64,000 nucleotides of DNA from Solirubrum sp044628455. GTDB taxonomy: Bacteria; Bacteroidota; Bacteroidia; Cytophagales; Hymenobacteraceae. The notes under the pieces were generated by a model, which saw only the letters and a list, made by a program, of their open reading frames with translations, was not told where the DNA came from and made no database searches. The stretch lies in the NCBI RefSeq assembly GCF_044628455.1, contig NZ_JBIYZW010000003.1, positions 186,001-250,000 on the forward strand. Reading direction: 5' to 3'. Position numbers and translations under genes: made by a program. Shown here piece by piece: positions 23,824 to 31,397 of the stretch; positions within the stretch are counted from its first letter, which is position 1; every line of letters begins with the position of its first letter.

Positions 23824-25401
23824 ATGCCATTCCGAGTGTTTTTCTGGGTGTGGGGCCTGGTTGCGGTCCTGTTAGCTGGGCTGCTGATCCTGGTTGGCCC
23901 CGTTGCGGCCCAGCAGCCGGCGGTGCCCCCGGCTCCCGTGCCCGTAGCCCCGGTGCCGGGTGGGGCGGCCGCCACCCCGCCCGTGGGGCAGCAGGCCGAA
24001 CTGGTGCTGGGCCGCACCACCTTTCCCATCAACGAGTACTTTACCATTGCCCTGCGCCTGCGCGGGGCCCCGCTCGAGCGGTACTCGGCCTTCCCCGACA
24101 TCGAGGGGTTCAAGAAAAGCGGCAAGTCGTCGACCACTACCACGCGCATCGTGGGCGGGCGGGCCACGGTGGAGCTGCTGCTCACCCAGCGCTACGCCGC
24201 CTTCGCCGAGGGTGACTTCGAGCTGAAGCCGTTTTCGCTCACCGTCAACGGCCAGGTAGTGCGCTCGGTGGGCGCCACGCTGCACGTGGGGGCGCAGGTA
24301 GCACCCGCTGCGCCGAGCGCAGCCGCCAAGCCGCCCCTGCAGGGCATTGGGTCGCTCGATCAGCTGTTTGGCAAGCCTAAACCGCAGGATTACATCGAGC
24401 CGCGCGACAACGCCTTCCTGGCGTTGGTGCCCGACAAAGCTAGGGTATGGGTGGGCGAGCCGCTGCACGTGGGCTTGTACTTCTACCTGGCGCCCGCCGA
24501 CCAGGGCCTGCTCGACTTTCACCGCTTTGCCGAGCAGCTGCCCGCCCTGCTGCGCCAGCTGCGGCAGCCCTCGGCCTGGCAGGAAACCTTCGACGAAACC
24601 GACATCGTGCCCGACTCGGTGCGGGTGGGGGGCAAGCCGTTTCTGCGCTACCGCCTCTACGAGGCGGTGTACTACCCGCTGAATGCCCGCCCCCTGCAGT
24701 TTCCGGAGCTGAGCCTGCAGATGAAAAAGTACCGGGTGGCCAAGAGCCCGGTGGAAGGCGCTGATAATCGCCTGGTGGGCTACAAAACCTACCGCAGCGC
24801 GGCGCGCACGGTGCCGGTGCAGCCCTTGCCCCCCAATGCCAACGCCCCGGCGGTGGCCGTGGGCCGCTACCGCCTGCTCGAAGGCATCGACCGCACCACC
24901 TTCCGCACCGGCCAGAGCATTGGCTACACGATAACGCTGGAAGGCGAAGGCAACCTTACTGCCCTGCCGCTGCCCACGGCGCTGGTGCTGCCGGGCCTGG
25001 AGCTGTTCGGCCCCGAGGTGCGCCAGGAAATAACCCGTCAGAACGGGCGCGTGGGCGGCCGCAAGGTGCTGCGCTACCGGCTGGTGGCCCGCCAGCCCGG
25101 TACCTACCGCCTCGACAGCCTGCTGGCCGTACCGGTGTTCGACCCCGAAACCGGGCGCTACGCCGCACTGCGGCCCGAGCTGGTGCTCACCGTGCAGGGC
25201 CGCCCGGTGCGCCCGGCCACCGAGGCCGCTGCCTTCATTCGCACCGATCCGTTTTACGCCCAGCACATTCCCACCGCCGACAACACCCTGCAGGCCCGCG
25301 ATACGCCCCGGCAGGTGCGCCGCTACACCTACGCCGTGCTGGGCGTACTGGGCATGCTGGCCGTGCTGGGCTGGTGGCGGGCTGGCCTGCCGCGCGGCTG
25401 A
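23824..25401 (+). CDS. BatD family protein
   Basis: The 525-residue protein has an N-terminal signal or membrane segment (VFFWVWGLVAVLLAGLLILVG), a Pro/Val/Ala-rich stretch, and BatD-type beta domains. ELVLGRTTFPINEYFTIALRLRG and FPDIEGFKKSGKSSTTTTRIVGGR are recognisable, then GKPFLRYRLYEAVYYPLNARPLQFPELSLQMK. A C-terminal membrane helix (YAVLGVLGMLAVLGWW) is followed by a short basic tail. BatD belongs to the Bacteroides aerotolerance group found with MoxR and von Willebrand factor A proteins in the inner membrane and periplasm. None of those partners is next to it here, which is unusual. Role otherwise unknown. Confidence 0.8.
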   Translation: MPFRVFFWVWGLVAVLLAGLLILVGPVAAQQPAVPPAPVPVAPVPGGAAATPPVGQQAELVLGRTTFPINEYFTIALRLRGAPLERYSAFPDIEGFKKSGKSSTTTTRIVGGRATVELLLTQRYAAFAEGDFELKPFSLTVNGQVVRSVGATLHVGAQVAPAAPSAAAKPPLQGIGSLDQLFGKPKPQDYIEPRDNAFLALVPDKARVWVGEPLHVGLYFYLAPADQGLLDFHRFAEQLPALLRQLRQPSAWQETFDETDIVPDSVRVGGKPFLRYRLYEAVYYPLNARPLQFPELSLQMKKYRVAKSPVEGADNRLVGYKTYRSAARTVPVQPLPPNANAPAVAVGRYRLLEGIDRTTFRTGQSIGYTITLEGEGNLTALPLPTALVLPGLELFGPEVRQEITRQNGRVGGRKVLRYRLVARQPGTYRLDSLLAVPVFDPETGRYAALRPELVLTVQGRPVRPATEAAAFIRTDPFYAQHIPTADNTLQARDTPRQVRRYTYAVLGVLGMLAVLGWWRAGLPRG

Positions 25402-25507
25402 TGCCTGCTGGGGCCGCAACAATGGCGTCCGCTGCCGGTAGTGTTGCCGCCAGCTTTTAGTAGCTACCCGCCCGGGGCCGGGCTCTTTTCCTTCCGCAAT
25501 CCTTCGC

Positions 25508-26587
25508 ATGAGCAATTCTTTTGGCACCCTGTTTCGCATCAGCACCTTCGGCGAGTCGCATGGCCCCGGCATTGGCGTCGTTATCGACGGCTGCCCGGCC
25601 GGGCTGCCGGTGGCGGTGGCCGACATTCAGGCCGCGCTGGACCGCCGCCGCCCGGGCCAGTCGGAGCTGACGACGCCGCGCAATGAGGCCGACCAAGTCG
25701 AAATCCTGTCGGGGCTTTTTGAGGGCGTTACCACCGGCACGCCCATCAGCCTGCTGATTCGCAACCAGGATCAGCGCAGCCACGACTACACGCACACCCA
25801 GCACGCCTACCGCCCCTCGCATGCCGACTACACCTACGACCAGAAGTACGGCCGGCGCGACCACCGCGGCGGCGGCCGCTCGTCGGCCCGCGAAACGGCG
25901 GCGCGAGTGGCCGCCGGGGCCGTGGCCACACTGCTGCTGCGCCACCACGGCATCGAAGTGCGCAGCTACGTGTCGCAGGTGGGGGCGGTGGCCGTGCCCC
26001 TGGGCTACGAGCAGCTCGACCTGGGCCTGATTGACTCGAACCCCGTGCGCTGCCCCCACCCCGAAACGGCCGAGCGCATGGCCGAGCTGATCCGGCAGAC
26101 CCGCGACCGGCACGACACGGTGGGCGGCATCGTGACGGGCGTGGCCACCGGCGTACCAGCCGGGCTGGGTGAGCCGGTGTTCGATAAGCTGCACGCCGAG
26201 CTAGGCAAGGCCATGCTGAGCATCAACGCCGTGAAAGCATTCGAGTACGGCTCGGGCTTCGCAGGTACGCTGCTGTTCGGCTCGGAGCACAACGACGCAT
26301 TTTACACCGACGAAGCCGGCCGGGTACGCACCCGCACCAACCACTCGGGTGGGGTGCAGGGCGGCATCAGCAACGGGCAGGACATTTACTTCCGCGTGGC
26401 CTTCAAGCCGGTGGCTACCATCCTGCAGCCCCAGCAAACCATCGACGACCAGGGCCGGGCCGTGGAGCTGGCCGGCCGCGGCCGCCACGACGCCTGCGTG
26501 CTGCCCCGCGCCGTGCCCATCGTGGACGCCATGACCGCGCTGGTGCTGGCCGACATGCTGCTGCGCGCCCGCGCCAGCCGGCTCTGA
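25508..26587 (+). CDS. aroC: Chorismate synthase
   Basis: The 359-residue protein shows chorismate synthase from end to end: GTLFRISTFGESHGPGIGVVIDGCPAG, RRRPGQSELTTPRNEADQVEILSG, HADYTYDQKYGRRDHRGGGRSSARETAARVAAGA, FNNHSGG-like TNHSGGVQGGISNGQ and the C-terminal RHDACVLPRAVPIVDAM. It converts 5-enolpyruvylshikimate 3-phosphate to chorismate with reduced FMN in the cytoplasm, the last common step of aromatic amino acid synthesis. Length is normal and all conserved blocks are present. It stands alone, 106 bp after batD. Confidence 0.97.
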   Translation: MSNSFGTLFRISTFGESHGPGIGVVIDGCPAGLPVAVADIQAALDRRRPGQSELTTPRNEADQVEILSGLFEGVTTGTPISLLIRNQDQRSHDYTHTQHAYRPSHADYTYDQKYGRRDHRGGGRSSARETAARVAAGAVATLLLRHHGIEVRSYVSQVGAVAVPLGYEQLDLGLIDSNPVRCPHPETAERMAELIRQTRDRHDTVGGIVTGVATGVPAGLGEPVFDKLHAELGKAMLSINAVKAFEYGSGFAGTLLFGSEHNDAFYTDEAGRVRTRTNHSGGVQGGISNGQDIYFRVAFKPVATILQPQQTIDDQGRAVELAGRGRHDACVLPRAVPIVDAMTALVLADMLLRARASRL

Positions 26588-26690
26588 GGGGGTGCCCGGT
26601 TCGGTAGTTGCGGCAAGAAATAAGGGCTGTTCAGCTGACTATAAACCAGGCAAGTTTGCACTATTCCACCGAATCGGGGGTTTACAAGGC

Positions 26691-26891
26691 ATGAAGGTAT
26701 TCTGGAAACAATACGATGTGGCCTGTGCCTGTGCCGACTTGAGTACGGCGGCGTTGCGCACTCAGCGTGAAACCAGCTTCCACCAAGACCAAGCCCACTT
26801 CTGGGCCGGCGTTAAACGCGAGCTGCGCGCAGCCCTGCGCAACGCCGAAACCACCTTGCTGCTGGGAAGCCGCCCCGTGCTGCCGGGCTAG
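26691..26891 (+). CDS. Short hypothetical protein
   Basis: From ATG 26691 this 66-residue product reads MKVFWKQYDVACACADLSTAAL and ends LLLGSRPVLPG. It has no signal peptide, membrane span or known motif apart from an ACAC pair. The 103 bp upstream, after aroC, hold nothing that I recognise. It may be a real small gene because the frame is open with sensible composition, but evidence is limited to that. Confidence 0.4.
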   Translation: MKVFWKQYDVACACADLSTAALRTQRETSFHQDQAHFWAGVKRELRAALRNAETTLLLGSRPVLPG

Positions 26892-26912
26892 GCGGCAGGC
26901 CACACAATCTGC

Positions 26913-26920
26913 TACTTTTG
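26913..26920 (+). promoter_or_regulatory. -7 box of the nfu gene
   Basis: TACTTTTG, exact TAnnTTTG match, 84 bp before the ATG at 27005; its last base opens the left arm of a 12-bp inverted repeat. Confidence 0.55.
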
Positions 26921-26970
26921 CAACCGCAGGGCCGGTGTCGCGGTTATAGTCCCGGCCACCCTGCGGTTGC
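26920..26970 (+). promoter_or_regulatory. Inverted repeat in the nfu leader
   Basis: GCAACCGCAGGG (26920-26931) and CCCTGCGGTTGC (26959-26970) are perfect 12-bp arms, with an inner GCCGG/CCGGC pairing. It could form a hairpin at the 5' end of the nfu mRNA or a cruciform at the promoter. Confidence 0.55.
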
Positions 26971-27004
26971 CTTCTCTCTCTCCCGTAAGCAGCTCGTTAC
27001 TACC

Positions 27005-27625
27005 ATGAATACTACTGCCCCCGCCGGCTCGGTTTCCATTTACGCCGAAGCCTCGCCCAACCCCGAGTCGATGAAGTTCGTGCTTAACGCCCAGCTCGTG
27101 AGCGAGGGCGTGAGCGTGGATTATCCCTCGGCGGCCGAAGCCAGCAACTCGCCCCTGGCCCAGGAGCTGTTCAAGTTCGATTACGTAGGCCGCGTGTTCA
27201 TTGCCGCCAACTTCGTGACGGTCACCAAGACCACCGACCACGCCTGGACCCAGCTCATTCCCGAGCTGCGCACCTTCCTGAAGTCGTACGTGGAGTCGGG
27301 TGGCCCCATTTTCCTGGTCGACCCCGCCGCTGAGCAACGCTCGGCCCAGCAGGCTGCCAGCGAAGGACATTCGGCCGAAGACCAGGAAACGGCCCAGAAG
27401 ATCATCGATCTGCTCGACAACTACGTGCGCCCCGCCGTGGAGCAGGACGGGGGCAACATCACCTTCAAAAGCTACCGCGAAGGCGTGGTGACGGTGAACC
27501 TGCAAGGCTCGTGCTCGGGCTGCCCCTCGGCCACCGTCACGCTCAAATCGGGCATCGAGAACCTGCTCAAGCGCATGGTGCCGCAGGTAACCGAGGTGGT
27601 TGCCGAAGGTGTAACCACGTTCTAG
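27005..27625 (+). CDS. NifU family iron-sulfur scaffold protein (Nfu)
   Basis: The 206-residue protein has an Nfu N-terminal domain (YAEASPNPESMKFVLN, residues 12-27) and a C-terminal NifU domain (about 125-206), with QKIIDLLDNYVRPAVEQDGGNITF and the CxxC motif GSCSGCPSATVTLKSGIENLL. Nfu proteins carry a 4Fe-4S cluster on the CxxC pair in a dimer and deliver it to target enzymes in the cytoplasm. Length suits the two-domain form. The gene has its own promoter-like box and a strong terminator, so it is probably monocistronic. Confidence 0.92.
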   Translation: MNTTAPAGSVSIYAEASPNPESMKFVLNAQLVSEGVSVDYPSAAEASNSPLAQELFKFDYVGRVFIAANFVTVTKTTDHAWTQLIPELRTFLKSYVESGGPIFLVDPAAEQRSAQQAASEGHSAEDQETAQKIIDLLDNYVRPAVEQDGGNITFKSYREGVVTVNLQGSCSGCPSATVTLKSGIENLLKRMVPQVTEVVAEGVTTF

Positions 27626-27676
27626 CCCCAGGATTCCTCCGGCTTCCGGTAACCTGTTTCGGTACCGCTCCCCAAC

Positions 27677-27711
27677 GCACAACGCCCGGCCGGCCTGGTC
27701 GGGCGTTGTGC
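27677..27711. terminator. Bidirectional terminator between nfu and the DUF5777 gene
   Basis: A 12-bp stem (GCACAACGCCCG with its complement at 27700-27711) between convergent genes. Confidence 0.75.
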
Positions 27712-27733
27712 GTTTCAGGCAATCGTCGAGGCG

Positions 27734-28660
27734 TTACTCGCGGAGCCTGCCGGTGGCAAACGAACGGCTGATGTTGAAGCCGAAGTAGATGTCGCCGTCG
27801 AAAAAGTCGCCGGCGGTGCGGGGCAGAAACAGCGGCTCCACCATGGCCTGGGCATTGGTCAGGTGCAGCTGAAACACGTGGCCACCGGTTTCGATGTCGA
27901 AGCCCAGCGCCAGCGGGTTGCGCCCCTGCGCCGCGGCCTGCTCCGACAGCACGTAGTAGTACTCGGCCGTGAGGGCCAGGCGGCGGGTAAGCTTCTGGCG
28001 CACGGCCCCGCCCAGGGCCAGCACGTCGTGGTCGTCGGTGGTGCGCGGTACCAGGTTGCGGTGCACCAGCGTGGGCATCAGCTGCACCGACAGCCCCGGG
28101 CTGAACTTGCGGGCCACCAGCGCCTGATAGGCGTAGGCCAGCCGGGTACCCAGCTTCCGGTCGGCGCCGGTGCTGTATTTGAGCGTGTTGAGCGTGCTGG
28201 CTGCCATCAGCGTCACGGTAACCGGGGTGGCGCGCGGGCCGGTGTGCTGGCGCAGCAGCTTGTATTTGAGGAAGGCGTCGTAGGTTTTGTCGAGGGAGCT
28301 GCGCCCCGCACCCAAGGCCAGGCGGTCGGTCAGACCGTATTCCAGCCCCAACCGGATGGTGGCCTGGTCAAGGCCGAACAGGTTGTAGGCGCCGCTGTTG
28401 AGCGTGCCGAAGCGGTGGCCGATCAGAAACACCAGCGTGCGGCCCGGCGGCGTTTCTACGGAGTGGCCGTTGACGATGCGCGTACCCTTGAAGGTGGCCG
28501 TGGCAAAATCGGGCGCGGTGCTGTCGGCGGCCTGCTGCTCGAGCTGGCGGAGCAGGTCGTCCTGGGCTGCGGCCGGCGCGGCGCGCAGCAGCAGGGCCAG
28601 CAGCAGCAGTGCCGGAAGCCGGCCGCCCGGAGCGCTTTTGATAATGGATAAACAGGTCAT
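27734..28660 (-). CDS. DUF5777 family outer-membrane beta-barrel protein
   Basis: The 308-residue protein has a signal peptide ending RAAPAAAQ (about residue 33) and then sequence typical of DUF5777. Motifs include FKGTRIVNGHSVETPPGRTLVFLIGHRFGTLNSGAYNLFGLDQATIRLGLEYGLTDRLALGAGRSS. Alternating hydrophobic residues through the mature part and an aromatic C-terminal region suggest a membrane beta-barrel. It is the last gene of a three-gene operon with a YceI-like protein (13 bp upstream) and a cytochrome-like lipoprotein. This trio recurs in Bacteroidota and suggests an envelope electron-transfer or lipid-carrier function, but no reaction is known. Confidence 0.82.
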   Translation of the reverse strand: MTCLSIIKSAPGGRLPALLLLALLLRAAPAAAQDDLLRQLEQQAADSTAPDFATATFKGTRIVNGHSVETPPGRTLVFLIGHRFGTLNSGAYNLFGLDQATIRLGLEYGLTDRLALGAGRSSLDKTYDAFLKYKLLRQHTGPRATPVTVTLMAASTLNTLKYSTGADRKLGTRLAYAYQALVARKFSPGLSVQLMPTLVHRNLVPRTTDDHDVLALGGAVRQKLTRRLALTAEYYYVLSEQAAAQGRNPLALGFDIETGGHVFQLHLTNAQAMVEPLFLPRTAGDFFDGDIYFGFNISRSFATGRLRE

Positions 28661-28673
28661 CGGCGTAACGGAA

Positions 28674-29225
28674 TCAGGGTTGGGGCGCGCACACCGCCTG
28701 CACGCGCACGGTTACCGACTTGGCAATGTGTTCCCGCACCAGGGCCGGAATCTCGATGTGGTAATCGGCCGGGGCTACGTCGAAGCGGGTGGTGGCCACC
28801 AGTTGGGCGCCTTGCCGCTCCAGGGTACCGGGCACCCGAATGCGGCGCTTCACGCCGCGAATGGTTAGCTCGCCCTCCACCTGCACGGGCACCGCGCCGC
28901 TGGCCGGCAGCCCGGCGGCGGGCCAGTCGAGCAGACGTCCGCTGAACGTGGCCCGCGGGTACTTGTCCGACTCCACATAGTTCTCGTTGAAGTGCTGCTG
29001 CATCAGCCCGTTGGCAAACACGAACTCCTTCATGGGCACCACGAAAGCGAGCTGCTGCGTGCCCAGGTCGATGGACGCCGCGACCTGGGTGTTGCGGGCC
29101 GAAATGTCCTCGAGCGGGGCCGACGAAAAGAACGTGACGGTGCCCGCCCGGGCGGCGTATTTCTGGGCCACCGCCGGCAAAACGAGCAGCAGGCCGGCGG
29201 CCAGGGCAATCAGCAGCGGTTTCAT
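28674..29225 (-). CDS. YceI family periplasmic lipid-binding protein
   Basis: The 183-residue protein has a Sec signal (MKPLLIALAAGLLLVLPAVAQ) and a YceI-like lipocalin-type domain: GTVTFFSSAPLEDISARNTQVAASIDL, the FANGLMQQHFNENYVESDKYPRATFSG core and ELTIRGVKRRIRVPGTL. YceI proteins bind long amphiphilic molecules such as polyisoprenoids in the periplasm. The LMQQHFNENYVES segment is the most conserved part and is intact. It is the middle gene of the operon, 12 bp after the cytochrome-like gene and 13 bp before the DUF5777 gene. The ligand is not known. Confidence 0.85.
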   Translation of the reverse strand: MKPLLIALAAGLLLVLPAVAQKYAARAGTVTFFSSAPLEDISARNTQVAASIDLGTQQLAFVVPMKEFVFANGLMQQHFNENYVESDKYPRATFSGRLLDWPAAGLPASGAVPVQVEGELTIRGVKRRIRVPGTLERQGAQLVATTRFDVAPADYHIEIPALVREHIAKSVTVRVQAVCAPQP

Positions 29226-29237
29226 ACGGCAGCCGGA

Positions 29238-29615
29238 TTAGTTATTGGGGGCCCCGGCCTGTACCCAGGCGCGCAGGCGGGCCACGTCGCAGTCGGCCAG
29301 CTTGGGGGCGTTTTTGGGCATGGCGGGGTAGCCGGGCGCGTGGCTCACTACGCCCAGCAGGCTGGGCAGGCCGGCATACACTTTCACGGTAGCGTAGTCG
29401 CTCAGGTCGATGCCGGCTTCGGGGGCGGGGCCGCTGTGGCAGGAAACCCCGTTCTGGTTGTAGCAGTGCTGTTGGAGCAGGGGCTGCACGTGGCCCGCGT
29501 AGGTAACCATTGCCGGCTCGCAGGCCGGCGCAAACAGCTCTTCCTCGGTTTGGTAGGTGCAGCTGCCCAGCCCGGCAGCAGTCAGTAACAGCAGCAAGAG
29601 GAGCGCTCGGGACAT
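29238..29615 (-). CDS. Lipoprotein with a cytochrome c-like but interrupted CxxCH motif
   Basis: From ATG 29615 the 125-residue product starts MSRALLLLLLLTAAGLGSCTYQ, a lipoprotein signal with GLGSC. The mature part resembles small c-type cytochrome lipoproteins of Bacteroidota: YAGHVQPLLQQHC, then YNQNGVSCHSG, a late VSHAPGYPAMPKNAPKLADCDVARLRAWVQAGAPNN. The expected heme motif CxxCH reads CYNQNGVSCH, that is C-x7-CH. The MPKNAPKL methionine could be an axial ligand. Whether heme is attached is uncertain. It is the first gene of the operon with YceI and DUF5777 and the terminal part AWVQAGAPNN is typical of the family. Confidence 0.75.
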   Translation of the reverse strand: MSRALLLLLLLTAAGLGSCTYQTEEELFAPACEPAMVTYAGHVQPLLQQHCYNQNGVSCHSGPAPEAGIDLSDYATVKVYAGLPSLLGVVSHAPGYPAMPKNAPKLADCDVARLRAWVQAGAPNN

Positions 29616-29702
29616 GGCAGTGGGGCGGAAACGGATGGACAATAAGGCAGCGGCCGGGCCAGCAGACCGGATGACGCAAAGCAGGAAGTAAGGCGGGGCC
29701 GT

Positions 29703-31397
29703 TTACAGGCCGTATTTCACGCCGAGGAACAGGCCGCCGCTCAGCAGGCGGATCTGGCCGTAGCCCACCCCACCGAGGGGAACTTTGACGAAGGGCTCGG
29801 CCTGCAGGCTCCAGCGCCCGCCGAGCTGCCGCTCGTAGCCCGCCGAGAGGTTGAGCACGCTCAGCAGGTGGCGGCCGCCGTTGCTCAGGCGCTTGTCCCA
29901 GGTGTAGGTCACGGGCTCGTTGTAGCGGCCGCGCACCACGTAGTGGTAGTAGTAATGCTCGCGCCGCATGAAAAACGACGACAGGCCCAGGCTGACGAAG
30001 GCCTGCTGGCGCTGGTCGCTGAGCCAGTCGTAGCGCAGGTTCAGCGGCACGTCGAGGATGGTGCAGGTGCCCTGCACCCAGTCGTAGTTGACCGGGTAGG
30101 GGCTGGGGGGCGAGTAGGGTAGCCGGTAATCTTCGCGGCGGGCGCGGTAGTCCTTGTCGGAGCGAATCAGCCCGGTGCTCAGGCGCAGGCGGGAGTTGAA
30201 GCGATACTCCAGCAGGGCGCCGAAGTTGGTGCCTGGTGACTTCACGTCGGCAAACTTGACGGTACTGAAGTCGGGCGAGTACAGCAGGCCCAGCACGAGG
30301 CGGTGGCCCAGTGGGCGCCGCGGTGCCGGCTCAACCACAAGCGAATCGACCGCGGGCAACGGATGAGCGGTCAGGACCGGCAGCCCGGTTCCGGCAGGTA
30401 GCTCCGGCTGGCTAATGCGAAACGCCAGCAACGGGTACGAGCTGGCCGCGGCCGGATCGGCCGCTATTTCGGCGGGTGCCGTTGGGTTTTCCGGAGAAGA
30501 AGCAGCCGGGGCGGCAGCGGCGGGCATGCCGCTTCTGGCCGTGGCTGAAGTACTGCTTGCATTCTGATCAGCGGCGCCGGACTGATCCGTTGCAGGGGCG
30601 GCGGGGCGGTGGGCGGCGGATTCGCGGGCGGCTACCGGGGGCGCCTCACCTTGCCGGGCTGCGCTACTGGAAGCCTGTTGAGCCAGGGTGTTGGTATCGG
30701 CACTACCGGGGGGCCCGGAAAGGGCCGCCGACTCAGGGGACGTCAGCCCCGCCGCGGCCGGTGCCGTGCCGGCCGCGGACTCACCAGCGGCAGCCCTGCT
30801 CGCCAACGCTGCCAATTCAGGTTGTGCCGGCTTGGTAGCTACCAAAGCTGGCTTGGCCGGCGGCGTAGCTGGGGCCAGGCGGACAACTGCGGGCGGACGG
30901 CTGCGGGCGGCCAGCAGTGCGTGGGTAGCGGTGGGTTGCCGGGGCGAAGCAATAGTGGCCGGAGAGGCAGCGGCCGGAGCCATTACGGACGGCGGCTGGG
31001 TTGCCCGCGAAGCAGCGGCAGCAGCAGAGGCTGCGGCAGTAGACGCCGCCGGGGCGGGCTGAACCTGGGCCAGGGCGGGCGCAGCCGACTGGTTGGGCGA
31101 ATCGAGGCGGGTAGCGGCGGCGGATGGGGTAGCGGCCGAAGACGTCGCGGCCAGCGGCTGGGAAGGGGCCAGTTCGCGGAAGCCCAGCCACAGCAGCAGC
31201 AGCAAGCCCACGGCCGCTATTTCGGCGGCGAACAGGCGCGCTACCCGGCGGCGGGCCAGGCGCTGGGCGTCGGCGGCTTCGAGCTGCTGCTCCATGCGCA
31301 GCCACGCGCCCAGGGGCACTTCGTCGTCCGGGTAGTCGTGGGCCCCCCGCCGGAACAGTGCGTCCAGTTCTTCATCCGACAAGTCAGGCGTAGGCAT
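29703..31397 (-). CDS. Putative dual-membrane anti-sigma factor with outer-membrane barrel
   Basis: The 564-residue protein has three parts. Residues 1-54 (LSDEELDALFRRGAHDYPDDEVPLGAW and onward) are charged and cytoplasmic-like, as in anti-sigma domains. A single membrane helix (FAAEIAAVGLLLLLWLGF) covers about 56-73. A linker of some 290 residues, nearly all Ala, Pro, Ser, Thr and Gln, runs to about 363. The last 200 residues (GHRLVLGLLYSPDFSTV to FLGVKYGL) look like an outer-membrane beta-barrel of the PorT kind. The gene overlaps the ECF sigma gene by 14 bp. The layout matches the dual membrane-spanning anti-sigma factors reported in Bacteroides. ATG 31397 was chosen for this overlap. Confidence 0.8.
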   Translation of the reverse strand: MPTPDLSDEELDALFRRGAHDYPDDEVPLGAWLRMEQQLEAADAQRLARRRVARLFAAEIAAVGLLLLLWLGFRELAPSQPLAATSSAATPSAAATRLDSPNQSAAPALAQVQPAPAASTAAASAAAAASRATQPPSVMAPAAASPATIASPRQPTATHALLAARSRPPAVVRLAPATPPAKPALVATKPAQPELAALASRAAAGESAAGTAPAAAGLTSPESAALSGPPGSADTNTLAQQASSSAARQGEAPPVAARESAAHRPAAPATDQSGAADQNASSTSATARSGMPAAAAPAASSPENPTAPAEIAADPAAASSYPLLAFRISQPELPAGTGLPVLTAHPLPAVDSLVVEPAPRRPLGHRLVLGLLYSPDFSTVKFADVKSPGTNFGALLEYRFNSRLRLSTGLIRSDKDYRARREDYRLPYSPPSPYPVNYDWVQGTCTILDVPLNLRYDWLSDQRQQAFVSLGLSSFFMRREHYYYHYVVRGRYNEPVTYTWDKRLSNGGRHLLSVLNLSAGYERQLGGRWSLQAEPFVKVPLGGVGYGQIRLLSGGLFLGVKYGL

